Shown here: piece after piece, positions 9,957-18,848 of the stretch
Position numbering within the stretch: the first letter of the stretch is position 1
Layout: every line of letters starts with the position of its first letter
From: CBDANW01 sp965197825
GTDB taxonomy: Bacteria > Acidobacteriota > Vicinamibacteria > Marinacidobacterales > DATDRI01
Assembly: GCA_965197825.1 (NCBI GenBank)
Contig: CBDANW010000002.1
Coordinates: 930,001 to 994,000 of the forward strand
Direction: 5' to 3'
DNA: 64,000 nt
The notes under the pieces: model-generated
Seen by the model: the letters and a program-made list of their open reading frames with translations, nothing else
Databases searched by the model: none
What the model was told of the DNA's origin: nothing
Made by a program: the position numbers and the translations under genes

Positions 9957-10698
9957 ATGACCTGCACCAGTGAGCTTCGGGTCAGCTTGTTCTTTCCCGC
10001 CTACCGAGACGAGCGAACCGTCCGCACCGTTGCGGAGAAAGCGCTGCGTCTCCTGTCGTCTCTGTGCTCCGAGTAACGAGATCATCATCATTGATGACGG
10101 CTCGCCGGATCGATCGGGGGAGATCGCCGACGAGCTCGCGAAGGAACACGATTCGATCCGGGTCATTCATCACGACAAGAACTTGGGTTATGGGGCGGCG
10201 GTCCGATCCGGGCTCGCCGCCAGCCGTTTCGAGTACATATGTTTGACCGATGGCGATGACGAGTACGATGTCGAAGACCTTCGGAAGCTCCTGAGCCGTC
10301 GCGAGCGATACGATCTAGTGATTACGTTCCGTTACAAGAAGATCTATTCGAACACCCGTATCTTCGTGTCCTGGGTTTACAATCGACTGCTACGCATCCT
10401 TTTTCGAACGTCTTTCCGTGACGTTTCGACCGGGCTTCGCATGGTGAGGAAGTCGGTGATAGATGATCTGGAGATCGTTTCTACGAGTCCCTTCGTGGGA
10501 GCGGAGATCGCCATCAAGGCGATGCTCAAGGGTTATGCGGTTGGCGAGGTCGGGATCCAGACTTTTCCTAGACAGTTCGGAAGAGGAGCAACCGTTTCAC
10601 TGCCCAATATCTTCGCTACCCTATCCGATGTCTTGCGGGTTTATCGGGAAGTCTTCTCCGAGACCTACGACCTTCCCTCGAATCGGGGGCGCGACTAG
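9957..10698 (+). pseudogene. GT2 family glycosyltransferase (dolichol-phosphate-mannose-synthase-like), frameshifted
   Basis: This is a GT-A fold transferase of family 2 with the DPM1/UgtP-like arrangement, expected to transfer a sugar from a nucleotide donor to a polyprenyl phosphate at the inner face of the membrane. The first 39 codons (ATG 9957, RVSLFFPAYRDERTVRTV) end at TAA 10074-10076. A one-base shift near 10065 joins the frame with IIIIDDGSPDRS, NLGYGAAVRSGL and the metal-binding TDGDDEYD, then STGLRMVRKS near the acceptor loop, ending at 10698. The ATG lies one base after the SDR stop, so the genes were an operon. Apart from the shift the protein is complete, about 247 residues. Confidence 0.78.
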
Positions 10699-10701
10699 CT
10701 C

Positions 10702-11362
10702 ATGGACAAGTTGGACGTTCTTTATCGGCATCGCTTCTCGGAGGAAGACAGAAAGCGTCGTCAACGCATCTAGAAGGTCCTCTGCCGGCATTTTTTTTCA
10801 ACGCTACGTCCGCGAGACCGATACCGTCCTCGAGCTCGCTTGCGGCTACGGCGAGTTCATTTCCAACATCAGAGCCGGCCGTAAATTGGCGGTGGATTTG
10901 AATCCGGATGTGGCCTCGCACCTACCTCCTGGCGTCGAGTTCCATCGAACCGACGCGTCTCGGCTCGAGTTCATTGGCGACGACGAAATCGACCTGTGCT
11001 TCGCCAGTAACTTTTTCGAGCATCTCACGAGCAAAACCGCGCTCGATCGACTCTTGGAAGAAGTGCGGCGCGTGCTTCGTCCCGGTGGGCTCATGGTCGC
11101 GCTCCAGCCGAACATCAAGTACGCGCCCGCTGACTATTGGGATTTCTACGATCATCACCTCCCTCTCAGCCATCGCTCGTGCACGGAAGCGTTTCACAAA
11201 GCCGACCTCGAGATCGTCGAGCTCATCGGTCGCTTTCTCCCATTCTCGACGCTCTCTCGACTGCCGCAGCACCCATGGCTCGTGCACCTTTATCTGAGCT
11301 TCAAGCCGGCGTGGCGCGTAATGGGTCGACAATTCCTCATCGTCGGACGTAAACCTAGCTAG
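10702..11362 (+). pseudogene. Class I SAM methyltransferase, stop plus frameshift at the N-terminus
   Basis: The gene starts 3 nt after the GT2 gene. After MDKLDVLYRHRFSEEDRKRR the frame meets TAG 10771-10773, where relatives carry Trp (TGG). A run of seven T at 10790-10796 then shifts the frame. From there it is open to 11362 with SAM motif I VLELACGYGEF, the acidic VDLNPDV, FASNFFEHL, VLRPGGLMVALQPN and the C-terminal LPFSTLSRLPQHPWL. It is probably a sugar or lipid-carrier methyltransferase of the same operon. The two lesions within 25 nt mean no full-length product unless translation restarts downstream. Confidence 0.78.
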
Positions 11363-11394
11363 TTCCCGTCCCGGTAGTCATGTTGCATTCGAAG

Positions 11395-11587
11395 CGCCGA
11401 TGCATCCCGTCTGGCAAGGCGCGAGAAGTGAATAATATCTGGATATATGGGCATTCTTCCAGTTCCGCCGCTGACGCGGCCTAGCCTTCCGCTCGACAGG
11501 CTCGCTGCGGAAGGCGGCGAGCAACGCAGCCAGACGGGATGCATCGGCGTCCAAGAATCGGTAGTTATTCTTGCCCGGGCCCTTAGG
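11395..11587. repeat. Stem-loop repeat, copy A (inverted partner at 48.2 kb)
   Basis: Positions 11395-11415 and 11529-11549 are a perfect 21-bp inverted repeat bounding a 155-bp core. The right flank to about 11587 contains a smaller hairpin with CAAGAAT and ATTCTTG arms. The reverse complement of the whole segment matches 48245-48430 at about nine bases in ten, by eye. The centre holds ATATCTGGATAT, also present in the palindrome at 46.3 kb. No ORF of note is inside. It directly abuts a truncated gene on its right. Confidence 0.85.
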
Positions 11588-11741
11588 ACGGATCGGTTCC
11601 TGGTGTGATTGCTTGTGCCGGGACGGTGGCTTTGCTACCGCTCTCAATTGAAAGGGGCGCCGTGAAGACCACGGCGAGAACGAGGTAGAGCGCGAGGAAG
11701 AGCTCCGGCTCGGACAACCGCAACCTGTCGACGCGGCCCAT
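11588..11741 (-). pseudogene. GT39-like membrane protein, N-terminal stub
   Basis: About 51 codons starting at ATG 11741: LRLSEPELFLALYLVLAV, then VFTAPLS and a short polar stretch. The one TM segment followed by FTAPLS matches the beginning of the broken GT39-like gene at 2.8 kb (AVAFIFTAPLSLSP). The frame runs into stem-loop repeat A and has no continuation, so the rest of the gene is missing. It sits divergent to the sugar methyltransferase at 11809. Confidence 0.5.
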
Positions 11742-11808
11742 GTTATCTCCGTACTCGCACAAACCGTGTCTCGGGCCCGCTGTGCTATCCTTTCCTACCA
11801 GAATCAAA

Positions 11809-12630
11809 ATGTCGCGTGCCGCTCCTCCGTTCGACCGCATGCGGGCGAGCTACGCCCTGGCGCTGGAGCTCGGTCTTCCCGACATGAAGAGCGAGTACTG
11901 GAGAAAGCTCCTGGAAGGGGGCCGTCAGGAGTACGCCGGCAAGGGGAACTTCATCGAGCAGGATGAGCTCTGGGCAAGCTTCCGGAACAACGTCATCTCC
12001 AAGGGGCTCGACAACGCCAACGCGCCGCCCGAGGCATTGCCCCGTGCGCACGCGAAGTGGGCGCGCATGTACTCGGAAATCCGGCCGCACGTCCCGGAAG
12101 TCTACCGGCCGTATCTCGTGGAGTCGCCCATCGGCAACCCATCGACTCTCGAGGTCGATGGCATCCGCGTGAGCCAATCGTCGTTGGAATACACGTACAT
12201 GCCCACGCATCTCGCCCCTTACCTGTCGCGCGTTTCGGTCGTGGTCGACATCGGTGGCGGCTACGGCGGCTTCGCGCGTGTCATCAAGACGGCGCTCCCT
12301 TCGGTGCGGCTGGTGCTCCTGGACCTCCCGGAGGTGAACGTCATCCAGACCTATTACCTCACGGCCGCTTTTCCCGAGGCGCGGGTTTTGACGCTCGCCG
12401 ACATCGGTGACGAGCCCTCGGTCGATCCTTCGGCCCTTGGCGCCGACTTTCTCGTGCTTCCTGGACCTGCGTCAACCGGTACGAGAAAAAAACCCGATTG
12501 AAGGAATATCCCTTCGACGATCGGTGGTACGTCAGCTATTCCAAACCGTGGCCGCGATTCATCGACGAGAACCCGCACCATGAAGCTTCGTGGCCGGTCG
12601 GGCCGGCGCGGTGGTCGAGTTCAGTTTGAG
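11809..12630 (+). pseudogene. Putative sugar O-methyltransferase with internal deletion and frameshift
   Basis: The N-terminal part (MSRAAPPFDRMRASYALALE) and the SAM-binding segment VVVDIGGGYGGFARVI with LVLLDLPEVNVIQTYYL fit the putative sugar O-methyltransferase family (TIGR04371-like). After DFLVLPG the frame ends at 12501. The family's C-terminus, CVNRYEKKTRLKEYPFDD, then WYVSYSKPWPRF and NPHHE, appears at once in another frame and stops at 12628-12630. Between the two, the block of roughly 50-80 residues expected in the family is absent, so an internal deletion rather than a simple indel occurred. An earlier ATG at 11740 is possible; I prefer 11809 because the protein family usually begins close to this sequence. 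Confidence 0.6.
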
Positions 12631-12689
12631 GGAGCACGTCTTGTCCTTTCCGCCTCACGAATCGGCGTGGAAACGGATCCGGAAGAGCC

Positions 12690-14657
12690 TCACCGCAGCG
12701 CGCTGACGCGCTCGAAACGCAGTCGATCGACGGCGAGATACGGCTCCTCTCCCGCGCGTTCGGCAGGAACGAGCTCGAGCAGATTGATCCGCTCCCAAAG
12801 CTCCGCCGGCGCGGTGACGACGTGCTCCGCCATGTCGGCTCCAGGCTGAACGCTACCGAGTCGTGTACCGTTTAGCCACACCTCTACCGCGCGTGGCGTC
12901 GCGCCGGGCGGCACCGCGCAGTCGACGAAGATTCGGAGAGACTCGGTTATCCCGACCGGGACGAAGACGCCGGCTCTCGGACCCACCGCAAAGCGGACGC
13001 CCCGCGGCCGTCCCTCCCAATCCTTGACGCCGCTCCAGCCGTTGCCGATGAACGGGGGGTCTGTTTGGCCGATGTCGATCACCCCGCCGAGTCCCTGCAT
13101 GGGATGAAAGAGGTACTTGCCGACGAGAATGTCGTACTGCGTCTTGGGGCGATCGTAACGCTCGGCGAAGAGCCAGTTCATGGGGAATGAGAAGGGATAG
13201 CCGACCCAGTCGAACACGTCTTCGAGCATGCCTTCGGAAGCGGCCTGCCAGGACATCGTGTCGTCGGCGGGGAGCCGTCCCTTTCGGTACTGCTCCATCA
13301 GAAGCCCGTTGTAAGCGATGAACAGGGCGATAACGCCGCCCACCACCCACTTGGGACGACGCCTTGCGAAGTCCGCCGCCCAGCCGATCGAGGTAGCGAG
13401 CCCGAGCGCAAAGATGGGAAGGGCGGAATCGAACCGTCTGGCACCGAACGAGCCTCCGCCCCACCAGTCGGAAACGCTGCCGTTGATGAAGGTGAGGAGC
13501 GCGAGCGTGAAAGCCAAGGGAACGCCCGTCCAGGGCTGCCGCCAGGCGAAAGCGACGAGCCCAAAGACGGCGAAGATGAGAAGCGGGCTCCAGGAAAAGA
13601 GGCCGTGCCGCGACGAGAAGAGCACCTCGGTGACGAACGGCTCCGACCACCGCATGTAGCCCGAGCCGAGCGGTACGCCGATGAGCGCCCGTCCGAAGAT
13701 CGTTTTCCACGTCAAAAGCTGCGGCAGCACGGCGAAAAGAAACGCGGCCGAGAACAGAAGCCCGGACACGAGCACCGGACGCCACTCGCGCCGCCAAAGT
13801 CGGCGAACCAGGGTTAGGCCGGGAAGTATCACGAACACCGCGCTCTGCCACCGCACGCAGGTGCCGGCGCCGGCGAGAAGACCGAGAAGGGCGAAATCCT
13901 CGAGCGACTCGGGGCCGTCGGCCCAGCGCGCCACGAACAGCGTGATGATCAAGAACGTGAGCGCGTGCGTGTAGATGGCGTGGTAAGTCAGATAGAAGAA
14001 CAGGAAGCTGCCGAGCCCTGTGCCGATTGTCGCCAGAAAAGCGACGTAAGGGGAGAACCACTTTCGAAGCAACCGGTCGAGCACGAGAAGCCCGGCCCAG
14101 CCGATGAGCAGGTTCCCCAGCGCGACAGCGTGAAAGTAGGGATCGGAGAAGCCGTCATAGGCGGTCTCGAGGCCGTGGGCGTTTCGGAGCCAGACGGCCA
14201 CGTGGCCGACTCCGAAGAAGGGAATCCAGGCGATCGGGCCGCCCACGGGAAACGTGTAGCGGGGCCGGCCCGTCTCCCTTACCGGCGTCGACCCAGTGTA
14301 GCTTTCGATGCCCAGCCGTGTGTACTGATTGCCGAGATCGATGTCGCCGTCGAACGCGACGGAATGCGCGAAGGAGTAATACCAGAGGCCGTCACCGCGG
14401 AGCCGATAGCCTCGATAGTGAAGAAGCGGTAACAGGAGTATGAGGAGCGCGGCGTAGGCGTGCAAGCGCCGAGCCCGCTCTCCGCCCGCGCGCCCGCTCG
14501 CGAACAACAGGACGAGGATCGCGACGACTCTTGCCGCGAATCCGGAACCGCTTGCCGGCCCGAGGAGCGAGACGCCGCCGCTCGCGACGATGAGTCCGAG
14601 ATCGACGCAAACGACCACGAGCGCCCCTCGTATCGCTTTTCTCAGGTTGGCTTCCAC
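12690..14657 (-). CDS. GT39-like multi-TM membrane protein, intact
   Basis: This is a 655-residue inner-membrane protein with about 12 hydrophobic segments and a periplasmic C-terminal beta-rich domain (AVEVWLNGTRLGSVQPG). Conserved points include RGDGLWYYSFAHSVAFDGD near the first loop, PFFGVGHVAVWLRNAHG, CVRWQSAVFVILPGL, FSSRHGLFSWSPLL and DWWGGGSFGARRFDSALP. The last two are typical of bacterial dolichyl-phosphate-mannose-protein mannosyltransferase-like (GT39-related) membrane proteins. It is expected to use a polyprenyl-linked sugar at the outer face of the membrane. The start is GTG at 14657. A close paralogue, now broken, lies at 20744-22698 in the same orientation. It is one of the few undamaged glycan genes here. 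The acceptor is unknown. Confidence 0.75.
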   Translation of the reverse strand: MEANLRKAIRGALVVVCVDLGLIVASGGVSLLGPASGSGFAARVVAILVLLFASGRAGGERARRLHAYAALLILLLPLLHYRGYRLRGDGLWYYSFAHSVAFDGDIDLGNQYTRLGIESYTGSTPVRETGRPRYTFPVGGPIAWIPFFGVGHVAVWLRNAHGLETAYDGFSDPYFHAVALGNLLIGWAGLLVLDRLLRKWFSPYVAFLATIGTGLGSFLFFYLTYHAIYTHALTFLIITLFVARWADGPESLEDFALLGLLAGAGTCVRWQSAVFVILPGLTLVRRLWRREWRPVLVSGLLFSAAFLFAVLPQLLTWKTIFGRALIGVPLGSGYMRWSEPFVTEVLFSSRHGLFSWSPLLIFAVFGLVAFAWRQPWTGVPLAFTLALLTFINGSVSDWWGGGSFGARRFDSALPIFALGLATSIGWAADFARRRPKWVVGGVIALFIAYNGLLMEQYRKGRLPADDTMSWQAASEGMLEDVFDWVGYPFSFPMNWLFAERYDRPKTQYDILVGKYLFHPMQGLGGVIDIGQTDPPFIGNGWSGVKDWEGRPRGVRFAVGPRAGVFVPVGITESLRIFVDCAVPPGATPRAVEVWLNGTRLGSVQPGADMAEHVVTAPAELWERINLLELVPAERAGEEPYLAVDRLRFERVSALR

Positions 14658-15091
14658 GCGTTTGTGTATGATTCCGGTATCAGTCTACCGGAATGAAGAC
14701 GCTGGAACGAGTGAGGGACGTGGCAGCATGATGGTGACGACCCCGATCTCATTGACCCCCTCGAACGTGTCTCGGGTGCTCATCCACATCAATGGCGAGA
14801 TCCTATGTCCCCGCGCGGTGACCAGTCAATCCGTACGGTCCGAGCGCGAGAGTCTCCGCTGAAACTTCCATCTTCTCTGGTTTCGAAGGTTCCTACTTCG
14901 TCGTCGGGCGTAGTGCCCGTAGTACAAAACCGAATGTTGGTTGGGCAGGGAGACGTGGATGAGCACACGGCGAGGAACTCGAGAGGGTTCAGGAGCTCGG
15001 CTTTTGTGTTTTTGGACCTGGGCTGATACATCAATAGCTCCTATATTCAGCGGGTTTGATCTTTCGAAGCCATTTTTCGAGGGTAAGCCAA
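14658..15091. other. Gap without a recognisable gene
   Basis: About 430 bases. Short frames exist on both strands (14748-14862 plus, 14789-15034 minus) but none shows a family pattern, convincing start signal or codon bias. It may be residual sequence from the rearrangements that follow to the right. Confidence 0.5.
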
Positions 15092-15567
15092 GTGAGACTG
15101 TCTAAGGTTACCGCGGGCGTGATGGCACTGTCGTTCATGTCCTGCGGTCAGCCAGAGCCGGAGCAAGCGCCGCTCGACGCCGAGGCGATCGTGGTCGGTG
15201 CGGGTATCGCGGGCCTCTCGGCTGCGGTCGAGATGGGGCGCAGCGGCGTGAACGTTCTGTTACTCGACATGAACTCTGTGATGGGTGGGCATGCCGTGAT
15301 GGCAGGTGGTTTTGCCATCGTGGATACGCCCATTCAGAAGAGGGAGGGTTTCCAGGACTCGCCGGAGCTCGCTTACGCCGACTGGATGGAGTGGACCGAG
15401 GACGGGAACCCGGAATGGAGCCGCTACTACGCGGAAAATTCCAGGGAAATGATCTACGACTGGTCGGCCGAGATGGGCGTTGAGTTCGTGCGCGTCCAGG
15501 TCGGTTACGAAAACAGCGTGCCGAGATTTCACTTCACCCCTCGGGGCGCCTTCGACGTCGTTCTCGC
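15092..15567 (+). pseudogene. FAD-binding flavoprotein lipoprotein, N-terminal fragment
   Basis: The gene starts at GTG 15092 with GAGGG upstream. A lipoprotein-type signal (VTAGVMALSFMSCG, Cys in a lipobox-like context) leads to a dinucleotide-binding motif VVGAGIAGLSAAVEMGRSG and GGHAVMAGGFAIVDTP. This is the flavoprotein fold of fumarate reductase or BaiN-type oxidoreductases exported to the periplasm. The match ends near 15567 at the residues GAFDVVL, after roughly 158 codons. Family members are 450-600 residues, so most of the protein is gone. The next bases encode an unrelated SGNH-hydrolase segment in another frame. Confidence 0.65.
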
Positions 15568-16030
15568 CCCCCGGCGTAGAGATCCTCAACCTCGGCGTGC
15601 ACGGCTACGGGCACGGCCAGATGCTTCTCTACCTGAAAGAGGAAGGAGTCAAGTACAAGCCAGACGTCGTCCTTCTCGGTTTCATTTCGGAAGACGTACA
15701 GCGAAACGCCCTTTGCTTTCGTGATTACGCCAAGCCGTGTTTCGAATTGGTGGACGGAAAGCTCAAGCTACGGAACGTCCCCATACCCACCCCCGAAGAG
15801 ATGCTGCGACGAGAGTCCTTCCGACCCAAGTTCTGGGACATCATCTCCATCGCGCGAAGCCACTACCTTTGGCGTACGGGGTGGACATCCCGATACCAGG
15901 ACGAGCTGACCTTGGCCATTCTAGACGAGATTGCGGAGACGGCCAGAAGCATAGGTGCCAAACCGGCCTTTGCTTACCTTCCTGAATACGGCGAGATCGA
16001 CAAGCCCGAGCTGACCATGACGCGCCTCGC
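15568..16030 (+). pseudogene. SGNH/GDSL-hydrolase-like internal fragment
   Basis: The segment begins at VEILNLGVHGYGHGQMLLYL and continues through KPDVVLLGFISEDVQRN, the usual block around the conserved Gly and Asn of SGNH hydrolases, to RYQDELTLAILDEIAETARS and KPAFAYLPEYGEID. The catalytic Ser block upstream and the final Asp-x-x-His block are missing. Both ends are gene-fusion points: a flavoprotein fragment on the left, and a minus-strand MmgE/PrpD fragment on the right near 16030. Enzymes of this kind often add or remove O-acetyl groups on surface glycans. Confidence 0.55.
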
Positions 16031-16617
16031 TTGGTCCAGCTTCCATCGGCAAGGTACTCGATGATCCCCGAGGCGAGGCTCCCTGCGATGCCCATCGCAT
16101 GGACCGTTCGTTTCTAATCGAGACCGAGGGCCGTTGCGACTCCGCCGGCGGCGGCAAGCGACCCGATCACGGCGGTCGGGTGGAACCCCGCCTTGTGAAT
16201 CGCCTGGAGCGCCACGAGACTCATGCGACACATCAGTTCGACCCCCACCGAAATGCCACGCCCGACGGCGCTCCCGGAAAGGCCGCGATGCTCAGCCGCC
16301 GCAAGAACCGCGGGAACGACGACCGCGCCGGCGTGAACGGGGCCGCCCTCGAACGTGTCGTCATAGTCTTCGCCATGCGCAGACGTTCCGTTGACGAGTG
16401 CCGCGTCGTAGGGTCCCAAGCTTCCCTCATGGCCGATGGCGGTCGCGTTGCCTCCCTGCGAAGCGCTGGCAAGCACCGCTCTCGCATAGTCCCCGTTTCG
16501 CGCCGCGACGCACAACCCCGTGACGTCGAACAGGAGTCGCCGAATCACACCGCGCACGGCGTCGGGAAGCTTCCCGACACCCACTGCAAAAGAAGCGATT
16601 TCCTCGGCAATCGTCAC
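16031..16617 (-). pseudogene. MmgE/PrpD-family protein, N-terminal part with a stop
   Basis: This is a 2-methylcitrate dehydratase-like (MmgE/PrpD) protein. GTG 16617 is preceded by AAGGAGG at a good distance and overlaps the stop of the tctA fragment (GTGA). Family motifs are ALVNGTSAHGEDYDDTFEGG, HAGAVVVPAVLAAAE, GFHPTAVIGSLAAAGG and, after an in-frame TAG at 16114-16116, GIAGSLASGIIEYLADGSW and TKR. Homology ends near 16031, where an SGNH-hydrolase segment begins on the other strand. About 195 of the usual 450 residues remain. The link with tctA fits a tricarboxylate or propionate-related catabolic operon that was cut apart. Confidence 0.7.
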
Positions 16618-16748
16618 TCCCCTGCCTCCTTGCGGCGACGCACCGCCTCGCGCCACTCGCGTGTTAGCGAGCCGAGCACGAAAAGCGTCGCGGCTATCAG
16701 AAAGCCGACCGCAATCGGATCCTCCAAGAAGATGGCGTGGTCCCCGGC
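16614..16748 (-). pseudogene. TctA-type tricarboxylate transporter permease, C-terminal end
   Basis: About 44 codons ending at TGA 16614-16616: GDHAIFLEDPIAVGFLIAAT, then LFVLGSLTREWREAVRRRK. This is the last TM helix and basic tail of the TctA permease of tripartite tricarboxylate transporters. Its stop overlaps the GTG of the MmgE/PrpD gene. The preceding part of TctA is found immediately to the right but on the plus strand (16749-16905), so an inversion endpoint lies at about 16748. Confidence 0.6.
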
Positions 16749-16905
16749 TATTCGATCTTGGAATCGTCTTGGTGGCGGGTGTTGCCGGCTACTTGATGCG
16801 TTATTTCGGGTTTCCGTTCTTGCCGGCGGTGCTGGGCGTTGTTCTGGGTAACCTCGTCGAATCCAACTATCGTCGCTCGCTTGTTCTGTCGGGCTTCTGC
16901 GCGGT
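16749..16905 (+). pseudogene. TctA-type permease, inverted internal fragment
   Basis: The plus-strand frame reads LFDLGIVLVAGVAGYLMRYF, then GFPFLPAVLGVVLGNLVESN and YRRSLVLSG. This is the conserved segment that directly precedes the GDHAIFLEDP block in TctA proteins. The two pieces meet head to head at about 16748, so one of them has been inverted. After LSG, homology ends and a 40-nt unassigned stretch leads to a transposase remnant. Confidence 0.6.
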
Positions 16906-16947
16906 GACGACGCCAAGAGCGGTCCATCGGCGAACCATGGAAGGACT

Positions 16948-17147
16948 CTACCAACGCTTGACGTTTCTCGATACTCTGCGAATGGTTCCGTTGAGATTCT
17001 CAATGGCGTTCGTCGTGGCAAGAGACTGGCGAAGTAAGGCGGGCAGCGCGAGCTTCACGACCGTGAGTGTCTCTTCCATCCCTTCACGAAGGCTTCCGGC
17101 AGCTTCGTCGTAGCCGTTTCGCTCGAGCCACGACACCACTTCGAATG
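16948..17147 (-). pseudogene. IS256-family transposase remnant
   Basis: About 65 codons on the minus strand: WLERNGYDEAAGSLREGMEE, TLTVVKLALPALLRQSLATT and NAIENLNGTIRRVSRNVKRW. The TTNAIENLN segment carries the last catalytic Glu of the DDE triad in IS256-family (Mutator-like) transposases. Both ends are lost. It is not a copy of any of the three IS256-family elements at 50-57.6 kb. It caps the 5' side of the methyltransferase that follows. Confidence 0.7.
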
Positions 17148-17149
17148 TG

Positions 17150-17981
17150 CCGCTCGGCTCGGCGATCCAACGAGACGAGGTCGCCTGCACGAGCTCTTAT
17201 CTCTCTCTCTACGACGACATCCTTATTTGTGATGCGTGCGGCCTGGCTCGCTCCGTTCCCACGATAAACAGCGAAGAGCTCGCCGCGCTCTACGGCGCGG
17301 TCGAAGATCCAGACTACTTGGTTTCGGAGGAAGAACGGCGCGCTAGCTTTCGGGAAGCGTTAGAGGAAATGGAGCGCTACCTTTCCAAGGGTAGCGTGTT
17401 GGAGATCGGCTCGGCGGTGGGGCTATTCCTCGAGGAGGCACGCAACAAAGGTTGGGAGGCGACCGGCATCGAGCCCTCCCGCTGGGCATCCGACGAGGCG
17501 CGGAATCGCGGCCTCGACGTCTTTACCGGCACGCTCGAAGACTACGATCCGAAAGGCAAGACATTCGACGCAGTCGTCCTTTGGGACGTTCTCGAGCACC
17601 TGCCCGATCCGGTAGCCGCGCCACGGCGCATCGGCGAGCTTCTTGAACCGGGCGGTCTCGTCGCCTTCACCACGGTCAACATCGGCGGTATGGGCGCTCG
17701 GCTCCTAAGGAGCCGGTGGCCTTGGTTCATGCGCATGCACCTGCACTACTTCACATCCAGAAGTCTTCGGGAGCTGGTACGGCGCGAGGGCTTCGAGGCG
17801 CTCCACGTCGCGACGCAGCCCAAGGTCCTCAAGCTCGGATACGTTCTCGAGCGGGCCCGAGGTTCTCTTCGGCCCCCTGGCGACGGCAGGACGCTGGACG
17901 GCGGAGCGACTTCGTCTCGCCGGCTATCCGGTGAAAGTCGATCTCGGAGATATTCTCCTGGTCGTGGCGCGGAAACTCTGA
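17150..17981 (+). pseudogene. Zinc-ribbon class I SAM methyltransferase, 5' truncated and frameshifted
   Basis: This methyltransferase belongs to the group with an N-terminal CxxC...CxxC ribbon, common in glycan and NDP-sugar clusters. The first Cys pair is lost at the junction with the IS256 remnant; the second remains in ILICDACGLA. Then come ELAALYGAVEDPDYL, SAM motif I VLEIGSAVGLFLEEA, TFDAVVLWDVLEHLPDP and LLEPGGLVAFTTVN. A frameshift near 17865 moves the frame to FGPLATAGRWTAERLRLAGY, PVKVDLGDILLVVARKL and the stop at 17979-17981. No start codon with a ribosome site is seen. It converges on rfbD. Confidence 0.7.
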
Positions 17982-17983
17982 AT

Positions 17984-18826
17984 CTAGGTTCTTTCCTTCA
18001 GATAGCTCGAAAGAGCCTCTTTCCAAGATCGCAGGCGAATTCCGGTCGAGCCTTCGAACTTGCTGACGTCCAGCGCCGAGTAACGAGGTCTCCGCGCCGG
18101 CCGCGACAGATCGGCCATGGAGATGCTTTCAACCAGTGAACCTTCCCTACCGACGTGCTCCGCGAGGATCCGTGCCGCTCCCAGCCAATTGGTTTCACCG
18201 TGGTTCACGACGTGGAAGGTTCCGGAAAATTGCTTCTCGGTGAGAACGAGAATGGCTTCGGCCAGATCCTTCACCCACGTGGGGCTACCCACCTGATCCG
18301 CAACCGCGCGAAGCACCTCTCCCGCTTCGAGACGACGGAGCGCCCAATCGACGAAACCTTTGCCGGAACCGTAGAGCCATCCGCTGCGCACGATGAGATG
18401 TGCCTCGGGGGAGACGCCGACGACGCGTCGTTCACCCTCGAGCTTGGACTGTGCGTACTTGGAAAGAGGATTGGTCGCGTCGTCTTCGACGTAAGGCGTC
18501 TGCTTTTCTCCATCGAACACGTAGTCCGTGCTCACGTAGAGCATCTTCGTGCCGGCTTGGCGCGCCGCCCGGGCCACCGATTCGGTGCCCTCGGCATTGA
18601 CCGCCATCGCTCGCTCCGGATCGCTCTCCGCGCCGTCCACGTTGGTATAGGCGGCACAGTGAAGCACGGCGTCCGGGGCGAAGCGCTCCAAAGCACTCCG
18701 CACGGCGCTGCGGTCGGTGATGTCGAGCTCTTGCCGGGTTAGCCCGACGCAATCGTGTTTGTGGGACGCGAGTCTCACGCAGGCCCGGCCGAGCAGCCCG
18801 CCGGCCCCAGTTACCAGAAGCTTCAT
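17984..18826 (-). CDS. rfbD: dTDP-4-dehydrorhamnose reductase
   Basis: This 280-residue cytosolic SDR makes dTDP-L-rhamnose by reducing the 4-keto group, the last step of the pathway. Visible elements are the NAD(P) motif TGAGGLLGRACVRLA, HCAAYTNVDGAESDP, STDYVFDGEKQTPY, the active-site YAQSKLEGE (Tyr and Lys of YxxxK), VRSGWLYGSGKGFVDW and DQVGSPTWVKDLAEAIL. Length is normal. It follows rfbC on the same strand with a 22-nt gap, so the two form an operon. rfbA and rfbB are not in this window. Intact, unlike most of the surrounding glycan genes. The RfbD family is assigned with confidence; strict specificity for the rhamnose branch is an inference. Confidence 0.9.
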   Translation of the reverse strand: MKLLVTGAGGLLGRACVRLASHKHDCVGLTRQELDITDRSAVRSALERFAPDAVLHCAAYTNVDGAESDPERAMAVNAEGTESVARAARQAGTKMLYVSTDYVFDGEKQTPYVEDDATNPLSKYAQSKLEGERRVVGVSPEAHLIVRSGWLYGSGKGFVDWALRRLEAGEVLRAVADQVGSPTWVKDLAEAILVLTEKQFSGTFHVVNHGETNWLGAARILAEHVGREGSLVESISMADLSRPARRPRYSALDVSKFEGSTGIRLRSWKEALSSYLKERT

Positions 18827-18848
18827 CGCGACGTCTTACGTCTAGCGC

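Noticed and set aside
12853..14061. 402-codon minus-strand frame
   Set aside because: Arg-rich shadow of the intact GT39-like gene on the same strand; no family pattern.
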